Below, piece after piece: positions 24,896 to 33,700 of a stretch of DNA of 52,349 bases. Each line of letters starts with the position of its first letter. The first letter of the stretch is position 1. The stretch lies in the NCBI GenBank assembly GCA_030613615.1, contig JAUWLR010000003.1, forward strand, positions 1-52,349, written 5' to 3'. A program made the translations under genes and the position numbers. Origin of the DNA: Candidatus Eiseniibacteriota bacterium. Its GTDB lineage: Bacteria; Joyebacterota; Joyebacteria; Joyebacterales; Joyebacteraceae. The notes under the pieces are model-generated. The model was not told the origin of the DNA. It saw nothing but the letters and a program-made list of their open reading frames with translations, and searched no databases.

Positions 24896-27388
24896 ATGAG
24901 ACACAGGCGTCAGGCGCTCAGAATCACCGCACAGGCGGCGCTCGCCGCGGCTCTGGCCGTGGCCGCGGTGTGGGCAGCCGCCGGGAACGCTTCGGCTCAG
25001 CTGCCGAGCTCGTTCAACCTCAGGAACGTCGGCGGCGAGAATTACGTCACCAGCGTCAAGGAGCAGACCGGGGGCACCTGCTGGACGCATGCGGCCATGG
25101 CCGCGATAGAGAGCAATCTCCTGATGACGGGGGCCTGGGAGGAGAACGGTGAGGACGGAGAACCCGACCTCGCCGAGTACCACCTCGACTGGTGGAACGG
25201 GTTCAACCTCGAGTTCAACGAGGACGAGGCCAATCCCGAGAACCCCTCGGACGGCGTCGAGGTCCACGCCGGAGGCGACTACCTCATGACGTCCGCGTAC
25301 ACCTCCCGGGGCGACGGCGCGGTCCGGAACTCAGACGGGCAGGAGTACAACTACCCGCCGGACAGAAGCTCGCCCGACTACCACGTCTACTACGCTCGCG
25401 ACATCGTCTGGCTGACCGCCGGCGAAGACCTCTCGAGCATCGACGTCGTCAAGCAGGCCGTGATGGACCACGGGATCGTCGCGACATGCCTTCACTCCGA
25501 TGAGATGTTCATGGAGTCCTTCACACACTACCAGCCGCCCGACTCGTCGCTGGAGCCCAACCACGCGGTCTCCATCGTGGGTTGGGACGACGGCAGGCCC
25601 ACTCAGGCGCCGCACCTGGGCGCGTGGCTCGTCAAGAACAGCTGGGGGGACGACTGGGGAAACCAAGGCTACTTCTGGATCTCATACTACGACAAGCACG
25701 CGTGCAAGCAGCCGGAGATGGGCGCCGTTTCGTTCCAGAACGTAGAGCTTCAGGACTACGGCCACATCTACCACCACGATTACCACGGATGGCGCGACAC
25801 GATGGATGACGTCGACGAGGCGTTCAACGCCTTCACGATGACCGGCGACGAGATGGTCAGAGCTGTGAGTTTCTACGTGGCGGCCGACAGCGTGGACTAC
25901 ACGGTCAGGCTCTTCGACACGTTCGAGGAAGGGGTGCTCGCAGACGAGCTTGCGTCTACGTTCGGGACGTTCGAGCGGAAGGGGTTCCACACAGTGGACC
26001 TGGGCGTGCCGGTCGCGTTCTCGGCGGGCGATGACTTTCACGTTTACCTCCAGCTGTCACGCGGCGGGCACCCTTACGACACGACCAGCGAGGTCAACGT
26101 ACTCCTGGGTGCCAGCTATCGCGCGATCGTCCAGTCGTCGGCGAGCCCCGGCGAGAGCTACTACCGCGAGGACGACGCCTGGGTCGACCTCACGGACTAC
26201 GACGCCGCGGCCAACTTCTGCATCAAGGCCCTGACCGATGACCTCTCGTTCCTTATCGACCCACTCGGAGGCATCCAATCACAGGGTCCCGCGGGCGGTC
26301 CGTTCTCGCCCGACAGCGTGCGCTACGAGTTCGTGTACCACGGCGCGGAGGCGGTAGCGTATGAGATTACCGTCGATCCTCCGGTCAGTTGGCTGACTCT
26401 CGTTGGGAACACGGAGGGCACGCTCGAGACAGACGTCCCGACAGAGGTCACGGTCGTGGTGAACGCAGACGCGGCCGAGTTGGAGCCGGGCGTGCACAGG
26501 GCGCGGGTCGTCTTCGAGATCGGGTCGGAGTACCTGGGCGACGTGTTCCGGGAAGTCACGCTCTCCGTCGGCGACCGGGTCCCCCGCTACCAGTGGATGT
26601 TCGACGAAGACCCCGGCTGGACCTGCGAGGGGCTGTGGGGGTTCGGCCAGCCCACCGGCGGCGGTGGACAGAACGGAGCGCCGGATCCGACGAGCGGGCA
26701 CACGGGCGACTACGTCTGCGGATACAACTTGAACGGTGACTACCCGAACGGGATGTCCGAGGAGCACCTCACGACCGGTCCCATCGACTGCTCCGAATTC
26801 GTGCTGACGCGGTTGAGCTTCTGGCGATGGCTGGGCGTGGAGGTACCGCGTTTCGACGAGGCCCGGGTCAGCATCAGCACGGACGGCGAGTACTGGACGA
26901 CGGTGTGGGCGAACGAGTACGAGGTGACGGACCACGAGTGGACCTTGGTCGAACTAGATGTCTCCGGCGTCGCGGACGGCCAAGAGACGGTCTACCTCCG
27001 CTGGACGATGGGCGAGACGGACCTCACGGATCACTACTGCGGGTGGAACATCGACGACGTCGAGATACTCGCATACGACCTCGTTCCGCCCGACATCGAG
27101 GAGCCCGTGACCGAGCTCAAGTTGAGCCCGGCGCGGCCGAACCCATTCTGCAACGAGACGACCATCGCGTTCCTGCTGCCGGCAGAGGGCGCGGCGACCG
27201 TGTCCGTCTACGACGTGGCGGGACGTCTGCTCAGAACCCTTTCGGTGGAGCGCTACGGCGCCGGCCTGAACGAGAGGGTGTGGGACGGGACCGACGCCGA
27301 CGGCAACGAAGTCGCGTCCGGCGTCTACTTCGTGCGGGTCACGGCTGGTGGCGAGTCTGCGACCGGGAAGGTCGTGCTCGTGAGGTAG
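24896..27388 (+). CDS. Second secreted papain-family protease, paralogue of the upstream gene
   Basis: An 830-residue paralogue of the preceding protein with the same architecture. There is a signal peptide (to about 35, NASAQ), a C1A protease without propeptide, the lectin-like domain (GHIYHHDYHGWRDT), a BACON/Ig-like segment, a jelly-roll-like region with a near-identical PDPTSGHTG motif, and an FlgD-like Ig end (RPNPFCNETTIAF ... YDVAGRLLRT ... GVYFVRV). The active site is present: Q57, C62 (GGTCWTHAAM), H223 and N248. The residues after the cysteine differ (THAA versus TFGA), which may change specificity. The ATG at 24896 has AGGA six bases upstream. This is a clear tandem duplication followed by divergence. 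Confidence 0.94.
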   Translation: MRHRRQALRITAQAALAAALAVAAVWAAAGNASAQLPSSFNLRNVGGENYVTSVKEQTGGTCWTHAAMAAIESNLLMTGAWEENGEDGEPDLAEYHLDWWNGFNLEFNEDEANPENPSDGVEVHAGGDYLMTSAYTSRGDGAVRNSDGQEYNYPPDRSSPDYHVYYARDIVWLTAGEDLSSIDVVKQAVMDHGIVATCLHSDEMFMESFTHYQPPDSSLEPNHAVSIVGWDDGRPTQAPHLGAWLVKNSWGDDWGNQGYFWISYYDKHACKQPEMGAVSFQNVELQDYGHIYHHDYHGWRDTMDDVDEAFNAFTMTGDEMVRAVSFYVAADSVDYTVRLFDTFEEGVLADELASTFGTFERKGFHTVDLGVPVAFSAGDDFHVYLQLSRGGHPYDTTSEVNVLLGASYRAIVQSSASPGESYYREDDAWVDLTDYDAAANFCIKALTDDLSFLIDPLGGIQSQGPAGGPFSPDSVRYEFVYHGAEAVAYEITVDPPVSWLTLVGNTEGTLETDVPTEVTVVVNADAAELEPGVHRARVVFEIGSEYLGDVFREVTLSVGDRVPRYQWMFDEDPGWTCEGLWGFGQPTGGGGQNGAPDPTSGHTGDYVCGYNLNGDYPNGMSEEHLTTGPIDCSEFVLTRLSFWRWLGVEVPRFDEARVSISTDGEYWTTVWANEYEVTDHEWTLVELDVSGVADGQETVYLRWTMGETDLTDHYCGWNIDDVEILAYDLVPPDIEEPVTELKLSPARPNPFCNETTIAFLLPAEGAATVSVYDVAGRLLRTLSVERYGAGLNERVWDGTDADGNEVASGVYFVRVTAGGESATGKVVLVR

Positions 27389-27420
27389 CCGTCGCGCTGC
27401 AGAGTCGACTGATGTAGAGA

Positions 27421-27454
27421 GGGGCCCGGATCTCGGTCCGGGCCCCTTTGCTTT
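27421..27454. terminator. Bidirectional terminator between convergent genes
   Basis: GGGGCCCGGA, a six-base loop TCTCGG, and TCCGGGCCCC form a perfect ten-base stem followed by TTTGCTTT on the plus strand. It lies between the second protease gene and the convergent secreted-protein gene and could serve both. Confidence 0.88.
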
Positions 27455-27480
27455 CACCGCGTGTCTCCGGGATCACTGCG

Positions 27481-28695
27481 TCACCGATACATGGCTTTGA
27501 TGCGTCCCCACCCCATCTCCTTGGCCGGGCTGCACGCGTGCCCCTCCATCCACACATCGTCGATCATGACACCCGCGGGACCGGCGAGGCTCGGTCCGCA
27601 GCCGTTCTCCGTCGTGTTCATTACCCAGAGGAAGCCGGCCGCCTCCACGAGGTCTCCCGGGCAGAACTGCCCGATATCGAAGCCCGTGTTGTAGGCTGTC
27701 GTGCACCACCCTGTCAGCCCCATGTCGCCCCAGTAGGAAGCGAGCCAGTAGTAGTTCACGCCGTCGCACGTGCCGGAATAGGCGCAGTAGTCGTTGTCGA
27801 CGGTGGGAATCGCGTAGTGGGCCGCGAAGTGGACCGTGCACGAGGCAGCGCACGGAAGATCCACGACGGGCGAGTAGAGCCCGTTGCAGAGATTCGGGGG
27901 AACCAGACCTGGCGGGACCGTGGCCGGGTCGCCGCACCACCAGCTGTGGGGATCGGAGAGCGCCGGGTTGGGGTCGTCCAACAGGTGCCAGTAGTCCCCA
28001 TAGCAAAGGGGCGGGTCCGGCATGCACAGGCCGCCGCTCTCGACGTCATCGTAGAAGTAGGTGTGTCCGCCGTAGTAGTCAAACACCTTGACGATGTCGC
28101 ACATGAAGGCGCCACCCACGGAGAGATACAGACCGTCCTGGTCGGACCACGCACCGTCCGAGATGAAGCGGAAGCGCGCGTTCACAGGATTGTCGTAGGA
28201 GGCGAGGACGTAGCCGTAGACGCCGATGTCAAGCCAGGGCTGCACCCCGTCGTAGCCGTAGTTCAGGTTCACGAAGACGCCGAGGCTCTCGGCCTGAACG
28301 TACGTGAAGTCATGCCCGACCTCTGAGTCGGTTCGAAAGGCGAACGTCAGGATCGGATAGAGCACGGTCGAAAGATCGAGCTCGGGAAGAAGCAGCCTGT
28401 CGTCCCAGTTGTTGCCGTAACCGCCGTCGGCGTCATAGTCGAAGGTCCCGCAGTACCAGGAGTGCGTGCCCTCGTAGGCCATGTAGGTATCTACGTGGAA
28501 GTGACCTGGCATGCAGGGGATGAAACTGACCGTCCTGTACTGACTGACATCACCCTCCATGTCGTCGAACCAGAACATGGTGTTGTACCGCCCCGGCTCC
28601 AGGAACTCCACGGCCGGCCTGGCCACCTCCAGCTTCGCGGCGGCCGTGCCCAGACACAGAACCAGGACAACCAATGTGATGGCGAGTTTTCTCAT
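27481..28695 (-). CDS. Secreted protein of unknown function, cysteine- and aromatic-rich
   Basis: A 404-residue protein with a signal peptide (MRKLAITLVVLVLCLGTAAA). I do not recognise a named family. The mature part is rich in Trp, Tyr, Asp and Cys and looks like two jelly-roll or MAM-like beta domains. The first holds FWFDDMEGDVSQY and THSWYCGTFDYDADGGYGNNWDDRL; the second has HSWWCGDPATVPPG and VMIDDVWMEGHACS. The paired pattern of WYCG/WWCG, an IDD or DDM motif and 'choice-of-anchor'-like spacing suggests binding of a ligand or glycan rather than catalysis. The ATG at 28695 has GGAGG five bases upstream. It lacks the FlgD-like tail of its neighbours. Confidence 0.83.
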   Translation of the reverse strand: MRKLAITLVVLVLCLGTAAAKLEVARPAVEFLEPGRYNTMFWFDDMEGDVSQYRTVSFIPCMPGHFHVDTYMAYEGTHSWYCGTFDYDADGGYGNNWDDRLLLPELDLSTVLYPILTFAFRTDSEVGHDFTYVQAESLGVFVNLNYGYDGVQPWLDIGVYGYVLASYDNPVNARFRFISDGAWSDQDGLYLSVGGAFMCDIVKVFDYYGGHTYFYDDVESGGLCMPDPPLCYGDYWHLLDDPNPALSDPHSWWCGDPATVPPGLVPPNLCNGLYSPVVDLPCAASCTVHFAAHYAIPTVDNDYCAYSGTCDGVNYYWLASYWGDMGLTGWCTTAYNTGFDIGQFCPGDLVEAAGFLWVMNTTENGCGPSLAGPAGVMIDDVWMEGHACSPAKEMGWGRIKAMYR

Positions 28696-28763
28696 CGGTC
28701 CCTCCTCTCCCGACACGTGGGATCGTGCCAGCTGCCGACCGCCAGCTTGAGGGGGCACTGCTA

Positions 28764-28792
28764 ACGCTAGCACTCTTCAGACGTTGCGTCAA
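28764..28792 (-). promoter_or_regulatory. Promoter for the secreted-protein gene
   Basis: On the minus strand TTGACG (28792-28787), 17 bases, TAGCGT (28769-28764), with a predicted start about 60 bases before the ATG at 28695. The -35 is identical to those of the tetR and GNAT-array promoter candidates. Confidence 0.58.
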
Positions 28793-28914
28793 CCATGAAC
28801 ACGCCGACACACCATGTCCCGTGTACCACGTTCTGTGGGCGCCCCCGGGCAATCCGGCGCCTGACGTCCGGGGAGCGCGGGAGGCATGCCGCCAGTCGCG
28901 CGCTGCGGCATCAA

Positions 28915-29649
28915 TCATCCCGGCTGCTGGGCCGTCATCACACGCGAGAGGATCATGACGATCCCCCCGGAGACGACGTTGAACGTGAAGTGCGCGGCGA
29001 CGGCCGGCACGAGGCTCCCGGTCTTCTCCCGGTAGTACCCCGCGACCAGTCCCGCCACGGTAGCCATCACAACGATCAGAACGACCATCGGCACCGCCAT
29101 CACCCGCATCAGGCCGAGATGCACGAGCCCGAACAGCACGGCCGCGATCGCGACCGGGAGGCTTATCCGGCACCGCCCGACCTTCCACGCGCGGCGCGAC
29201 AGCGGAGAGAGAGAGCCGAGGAGCAACCCCCTGAACAGCATCTCCTCGGCGGTGCTCGCGAGAAGCCACACCGACACGACGACCTTGACGAACGAGTCGA
29301 GCCCCGGCATCCCCATGCCCGCCCCTCGCGGCCCGAGAACGGACATTACGATCATGGTCGCAACGACGACCCCCAGCGAGATCGCAGCGCTGACCCCCAC
29401 CGCCCTCCCGACGTCCCTCCACGGGCTGCCCTTGAGGCCGTAGGCGCCCGGGTTCCAGCGCCCGAGCACGAGCATCGCCACCAGTGAACCGACGAGGAAG
29501 ACCAGCTGTGTGATGTCGCTTCTGGTGAGCCACTCGGTCGCCTCGACCGCATTGCTCACGAACGAGAGTGATGGAATGACCTCCGCGGCCAGAACGAAGA
29601 CGACCGCAGCGAGGACGAGTCCAGGAACAGACAGCGCGCGGACGTTCAT
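28915..29649 (-). CDS. CPBP-family intramembrane metalloprotease (CAAX/Abi type)
   Basis: The 244-residue, multi-helix membrane protein has the three CPBP motifs: EEMLFRGLLLG (motif 1, about 140-150), FGLVHLGLM (motif 2) and HFTFNV (motif 3). The Glu-Glu and His residues form the metal site. Such proteins process prenylated or membrane-bound peptides, and some confer bacteriocin self-immunity. The ATG at 29649 has AGGAGG five bases upstream. It lies 53 bases downstream of the TetR gene, with an operator-like palindrome between them, which suggests that TetR controls it. Confidence 0.9.
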   Translation of the reverse strand: MNVRALSVPGLVLAAVVFVLAAEVIPSLSFVSNAVEATEWLTRSDITQLVFLVGSLVAMLVLGRWNPGAYGLKGSPWRDVGRAVGVSAAISLGVVVATMIVMSVLGPRGAGMGMPGLDSFVKVVVSVWLLASTAEEMLFRGLLLGSLSPLSRRAWKVGRCRISLPVAIAAVLFGLVHLGLMRVMAVPMVVLIVVMATVAGLVAGYYREKTGSLVPAVAAHFTFNVVSGGIVMILSRVMTAQQPG

Positions 29650-29662
29650 GTGAACCTCCTCC

Positions 29663-29678
29663 CCTGCCGGTCGGCAGG
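29663..29678. promoter_or_regulatory. Operator-like palindrome before the CPBP gene
   Basis: CCTGCCG-GT-CGGCAGG, a perfect seven-base inverted repeat with a GT centre, shares the core CCGGTCGG with the operator upstream of tetR. It lies 14 bases upstream of the CPBP start codon. Confidence 0.65.
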
Positions 29679-29702
29679 CGCGGATCGGGAAAGGGAACCG
29701 AC

Positions 29703-30302
29703 CTACGGCGAGAGCATTCGCCAGGTGTTCTCGAAGAGCCGTGCCCCCGCTGCGTCGATATCGATCGAGTGATCCATGTGGCTCAGCAGTGAGACACCCT
29801 CGATGACGGCATGAAGCTCGAGAGCCGCGACCTCGCAGTCGATATCACCCCGGATCTCGCCGCTCTCCTGTGCAGCACGGATGCGCTCGGAGAGGAGCCG
29901 CCGGGATTCGACGAAGCCCTCCTGGATTCTCCTCCGAATGTCCGGATCTCTCCTGCTCGCCGTGAGGAACAGCTCGGTGAAGCTGTACGGTGTCCCGGCC
30001 GTGTCCTTCTCGAGCAGGATGTTCGCCACGTCCCTGAAGCGCCCGATCGACGTCAGCATGGCTCTCATCAGGTCCTCAAGCGTCCTGCACGGGCGCAGCC
30101 TGGCGGCGCTCCACTCCTTCATCCCGTCGAAGAACAGAGTCAGGACCTCGTGGAAGAGAGCGTCCTTGCTCTCGTAATGGTGGTAGATCGCGGGCTTCGT
30201 CAGACCGACTTCGTCGGCGATGTCGTTGAGCGAGGTGTTCTCGTAGCCCTTGAGAAGAAAGAGCTCAAGTGCCGCCCTCGCGATGTCCTGCCTGGTTCCC
30301 AT
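29703..30302 (-). CDS. TetR/AcrR-family transcriptional regulator
   Basis: The 199-residue repressor has a classic N-terminal helix-turn-helix: GTRQDIARAALELFLLKGYE, then TSLNDIADEVGLTKPAIYHHYESKDALF (about 25-52). The C-terminal ligand domain is variable. The ATG at 30302 is preceded by GGGGGGAG; the open frame to 30440 crosses the promoter and is not coding. A near-perfect palindrome overlaps the expected transcription start, so autoregulation is likely. The downstream CPBP gene has a second copy of the palindrome core. The ligand is unknown. Confidence 0.93.
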   Translation of the reverse strand: MGTRQDIARAALELFLLKGYENTSLNDIADEVGLTKPAIYHHYESKDALFHEVLTLFFDGMKEWSAARLRPCRTLEDLMRAMLTSIGRFRDVANILLEKDTAGTPYSFTELFLTASRRDPDIRRRIQEGFVESRRLLSERIRAAQESGEIRGDIDCEVAALELHAVIEGVSLLSHMDHSIDIDAAGARLFENTWRMLSP

Positions 30303-30398
30303 GACACTCCCCCCGTGCGTGCGGCGGCCAGCTGCGACCGCCCCGGCGTTCTTCCTGGTGTTCCTGCTAGCGTTCTTCCTGGGACGTTTCTCCGACTC

Positions 30399-30422
30399 CT
30401 TACCTACCGGTCGGTAAGTAAG
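30399..30422. promoter_or_regulatory. TetR operator, near-perfect 24-bp palindrome
   Basis: CTTACCTACCG-GT-CGGTAAGTAAG: arms pair at all but one position around a GT centre. The sequence resembles known AcrR/TetR operators. It lies directly downstream of the -10 box, so bound repressor would block initiation. Confidence 0.82.
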
Positions 30423-30450
30423 CATATCAGCTTGCCCCACAGCGCGTCAA
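30421..30450 (-). promoter_or_regulatory. Promoter of the tetR-CPBP operon
   Basis: On the minus strand TTGACG (30450-30445), an 18-base spacer and TATGCT (30426-30421), abutting the operator at 30399-30422. The leader to the ATG at 30302 is about 110 bases. Confidence 0.62.
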
Positions 30451-30562
30451 GCACGTTTCTGGGGGCTCTAGAGTGTGTCCGGGGCTGTTTTGGGGCTCCT
30501 GGGAGCCGGCCGGCTGAGGCGGGCGCGCGCCCTGAGAGGAACTGGTGTGGGCTCAAAGAGAA

Positions 30563-30656
30563 GGGGGGGGGGCGGGGGCCGGCCCCCCGCGGAATCCCAG
30601 GGCTAAAAACCGCCGGCGCGCGGGGGGGGGGGGGGGCCAGGTGGGGGCGGGGGGGG
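30563..30656. other. Poly-G low-complexity tract between tetR and the tricorn gene
   Basis: The 416-base gap 30303-30718 contains G runs of about 10, 5, 15, 5 and 8 on the plus strand (30563-30572, 30574-30578, 30622-30636, 30643-30647, 30649-30656). They lie in a G-rich setting unlike any other intergenic region here. It may form G-quadruplexes, or it may be a sequencing or assembly artefact. The rest of the gap holds the tetR promoter and operator and a small hairpin; no gene is evident. Confidence 0.8.
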
Positions 30657-30690
30657 TGGCCCGCCCCCTCTCTTCATCCAAGGACTAATC

Positions 30691-30704
30691 CGCGCCGAAG
30701 CGCG
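30691..30704 (-). terminator. Short UUCG hairpin after the tricorn gene
   Basis: On the minus strand CGCGC-TTCG-GCGCG, a five-base GC stem with the stable UUCG loop, lies 15 bases after the tricorn stop. No T tract follows, so it may be an mRNA 3' end rather than a true intrinsic terminator. Confidence 0.4.
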
Positions 30705-30718
30705 TTGAGGCTTGAGAC

Positions 30719-33700
30719 CTACTTGTCCTCGGGTCGTATCCCCATCCCACTTCTGTCCGGATACTCGGGCTTCGGCACCGGCACGAAGGGGTTCTTCTCG
30801 ATCTCGTCGAGCATGACCTCGATGGCCTTGTCGAGCTGGGGGTCTCCCCCGTCCACCATCAGCGCCGGGTCGTCGACGACCTCGATGTCCGGGTCGACAC
30901 CGTGGCCCTCGATGCCCCACGTCCCATCCTTGTTGTAGAAAGCGAAGCGCGGCACGGTCATGTAGCCGCCGTCCGTCAGAGGCGGGTTGCCGGACAGTCC
31001 GACCAGGCCGCCCCAGGTCCGCGTGCCGATGAGCGGACCCACTCCCCTCTCCTTGAACCAGAACGGGAAGGAGTCGCCGCCAGACCCGGCCGATTCGTTG
31101 ATGAGCATGCACTTGGGACCGTAGTGGCCAACCCCCGGATCCGGCGCACCCTCATCGGCACCGCGTACGGCCCAGTAGCTGCCGTGGTGGCGGTCGAACA
31201 GCTCGACAAAGCGCTCGGGCGACCAGCCGCCGCCGTTCCAGCGCTCGTCGATGATGAGGGCGTCCAGATGCATCTGCCCTCCGAATTGGCGCGCGATGTC
31301 GTTGCGTCCGGCTGAGGCGGTGTCCGGAACGTAGATGTACCCGACCGTGCCACCAGACTCCTCCTCGACGTAGGCACGGTTACCCTCTACCCACGCGCGG
31401 TAGCGGAGGTCTCTCTCCGAACCGACCGGCTCGACGACCACATGGCGGACGCTGTCGGTAATCGAAGGCTCCTCGTTGACCGAGAGCGTCACCTCCATGC
31501 CCGCGAGCCCCTGGAAGGCCGCCCACGGGTCCTTGTCGGTGTCTACCGGAACGCCGTTGACCTCGAGGACATAGTCGCCCTCGCTGACACCGATGCCCGG
31601 CTGGCTCAGCGGACCCCTGGCGTCGGAGTCCCACGGACCGCCCTGGTAGATCTTCGAAATCCTGTAGGCGCCGTCGTGGAGCTCGAAGTCGCACCCGAGC
31701 ATACCGACCGAGACGGTGGCGGGCGTGTCGCTGCCACCGCCCATGTAGTAGGCGTGGCCGACGTTGAGCTCGGCGATCATCTCGCCCAGCACGAATGAAA
31801 GATCGCCGCGCGAAGCGCAATCCCCGACCATCGGCTCGTACTGCCTCTTCACACGCTCCCAGTCGACGCCGTGCATGCCGGGGTCGTAGAAGAAGTCGCG
31901 CATGATGCGCCAGGCGTCGTGAAGTGTCGCCATCCACTCGACCCGCGGCTCGATCTCAACCATCATCCCGGACGTGGAGAGCGTCTCGTCCCAACTCTGG
32001 TCGGCCGCGGCGTCGACGATGGCAAGCGATCCCGTCTTGTTCACGGCGAGCACCTTCTCGCCGTCACCTGAGAGGTCGAAGCCGGAGACGCCAGAGAGCA
32101 CGCTCTTCTCCATCTCTTCATCGTCCTCGATGTCGACGAGCTGAAGCGTGGATGATCCTTCGTCCGAGCGTCGCAGGTAGAGCAACTTGCCCTCGTGGTT
32201 CACGGCCAGGCTGTAGAAGCCGCCGCGCTCGATGGGTAGCAGTATCGCCCGCTGCTCGAAACCCTCGATGTCGATGACGAGAGGGTCCTCGTCCTCTTCA
32301 TCTTCGGCGTCTTCGTCGCCGTCCTCGTCATCGGCATCCTCGTCGCCGTCCTCATCCTCGGCGTCGTCGTCACCGTCCTCATCCTCGGCGTCCTCGTCCC
32401 CCCACTCCTCCTCGTCGCTCTCGGGCACGAGCGGCCACTCGACGTCCGCACGCAGCGGCACGGCGAGGAGTCGGTCGGTCTTATCGTAGACCCAGGAATC
32501 CCAGTCGTCACCGGAGGTGAACGAGGTGAAGTCCTTCATGCTGGCATAGAAGAGGAAGTCGCCGGCGCGGTCGAAGGTCGGCCACGTGTCCGCGAACATG
32601 CTGCTCGTTACTTGTGTGAGTTCGTCCTCGTCAAGGTTGTAGAGGAAGACAACGGAGTTGCCCTCGCGCATACCCAGTGCATCCGCGAACGTGAGCCAGT
32701 GCGAGTCGTGCGACCAGCTGACGTTGACACCGCGTCCGCCGATGGCGCGCTTGTAGACCTCCGTCGTGTCCTTCGACTCGATGTCGAGTATGAAGAGCGT
32801 GCCGCCGCTGTCGAAGAACGCTATCTTCTCCGAGTCAGGAGACCAGGTGAGTTCCTCGATGTAGCTGCCCTTGCGGCTGGTGAGCTTCTTCGTCTCGCCA
32901 CGACCGTCCGACTGAACGACGTAGATCTCGTACTCGCCCGACTCGTCGGACGTGTAGGCTATCCACTGCCCGTCCGGACTCCAGACCGGGTTCCGCTCTA
33001 TGGCGTCGTCGGTGCGCGTGATGGCCCTGGGCATCCCGTTCTCCGCGGGGATGGTCCAGATGTCGCCCCGCGCCTGCACGACCGCGCGCTTGCCGGTCGC
33101 GGAAATGCCACCCCCGCCAAGTTCGTCCGCCGCGTCGAAGAGCTGCGGGCGGATCTTCGTGTGGTCACCGGGGATTCTCACGTCCACCGAGTTTCCGCGC
33201 TCGCTCTCGAGGTCGAGCAGGCGGAGCTCAGGACCGTACTGGTAGACGATCGCATCGGGGCCGATGGACGCCCACTTGACGTCAAAGTCGCTATGCTTTG
33301 TGATCTGGCGGGTACGTTCCGTCTTCGTGTCGTAGACCCACACATTCAGCCGGTGCGCGGGACCCGCGTCGGATACGTAGTAGAGATCGTCGCCGTGCCA
33401 CATCGGGAACGTGTCGGCGCCCTCCCAGTCTGTGATCTTCTTCGACGAGTGGTCGCGCAGGTTGAAGAGCCAGATGTCGGGCGCGCGCCCGCCCTGGTAG
33501 CGCTTCCACGTGGAGTAGTCCGTGGCGAACGGGTTGTAGGCGAGCCACTTGCCGTCGTCGCTGATGGACGCGTTCGAGCCATACGGGACCGGCAGCTGCT
33601 CCGGCATGCCGCCCTTCGGTGACACAGTGAAGAGCGCCGCCGTCCTCGAGTACAAACCCAGTCCGTATGCCCAGAAGATAATGTCGCCGTCGGGCGTCCA

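Noticed and set aside
28796-28914. Possible small gene or RNA between the secreted-protein and CPBP genes
   Set aside because: Only a promoter for the minus-strand secreted-protein gene is evident; frames there have no start site support.
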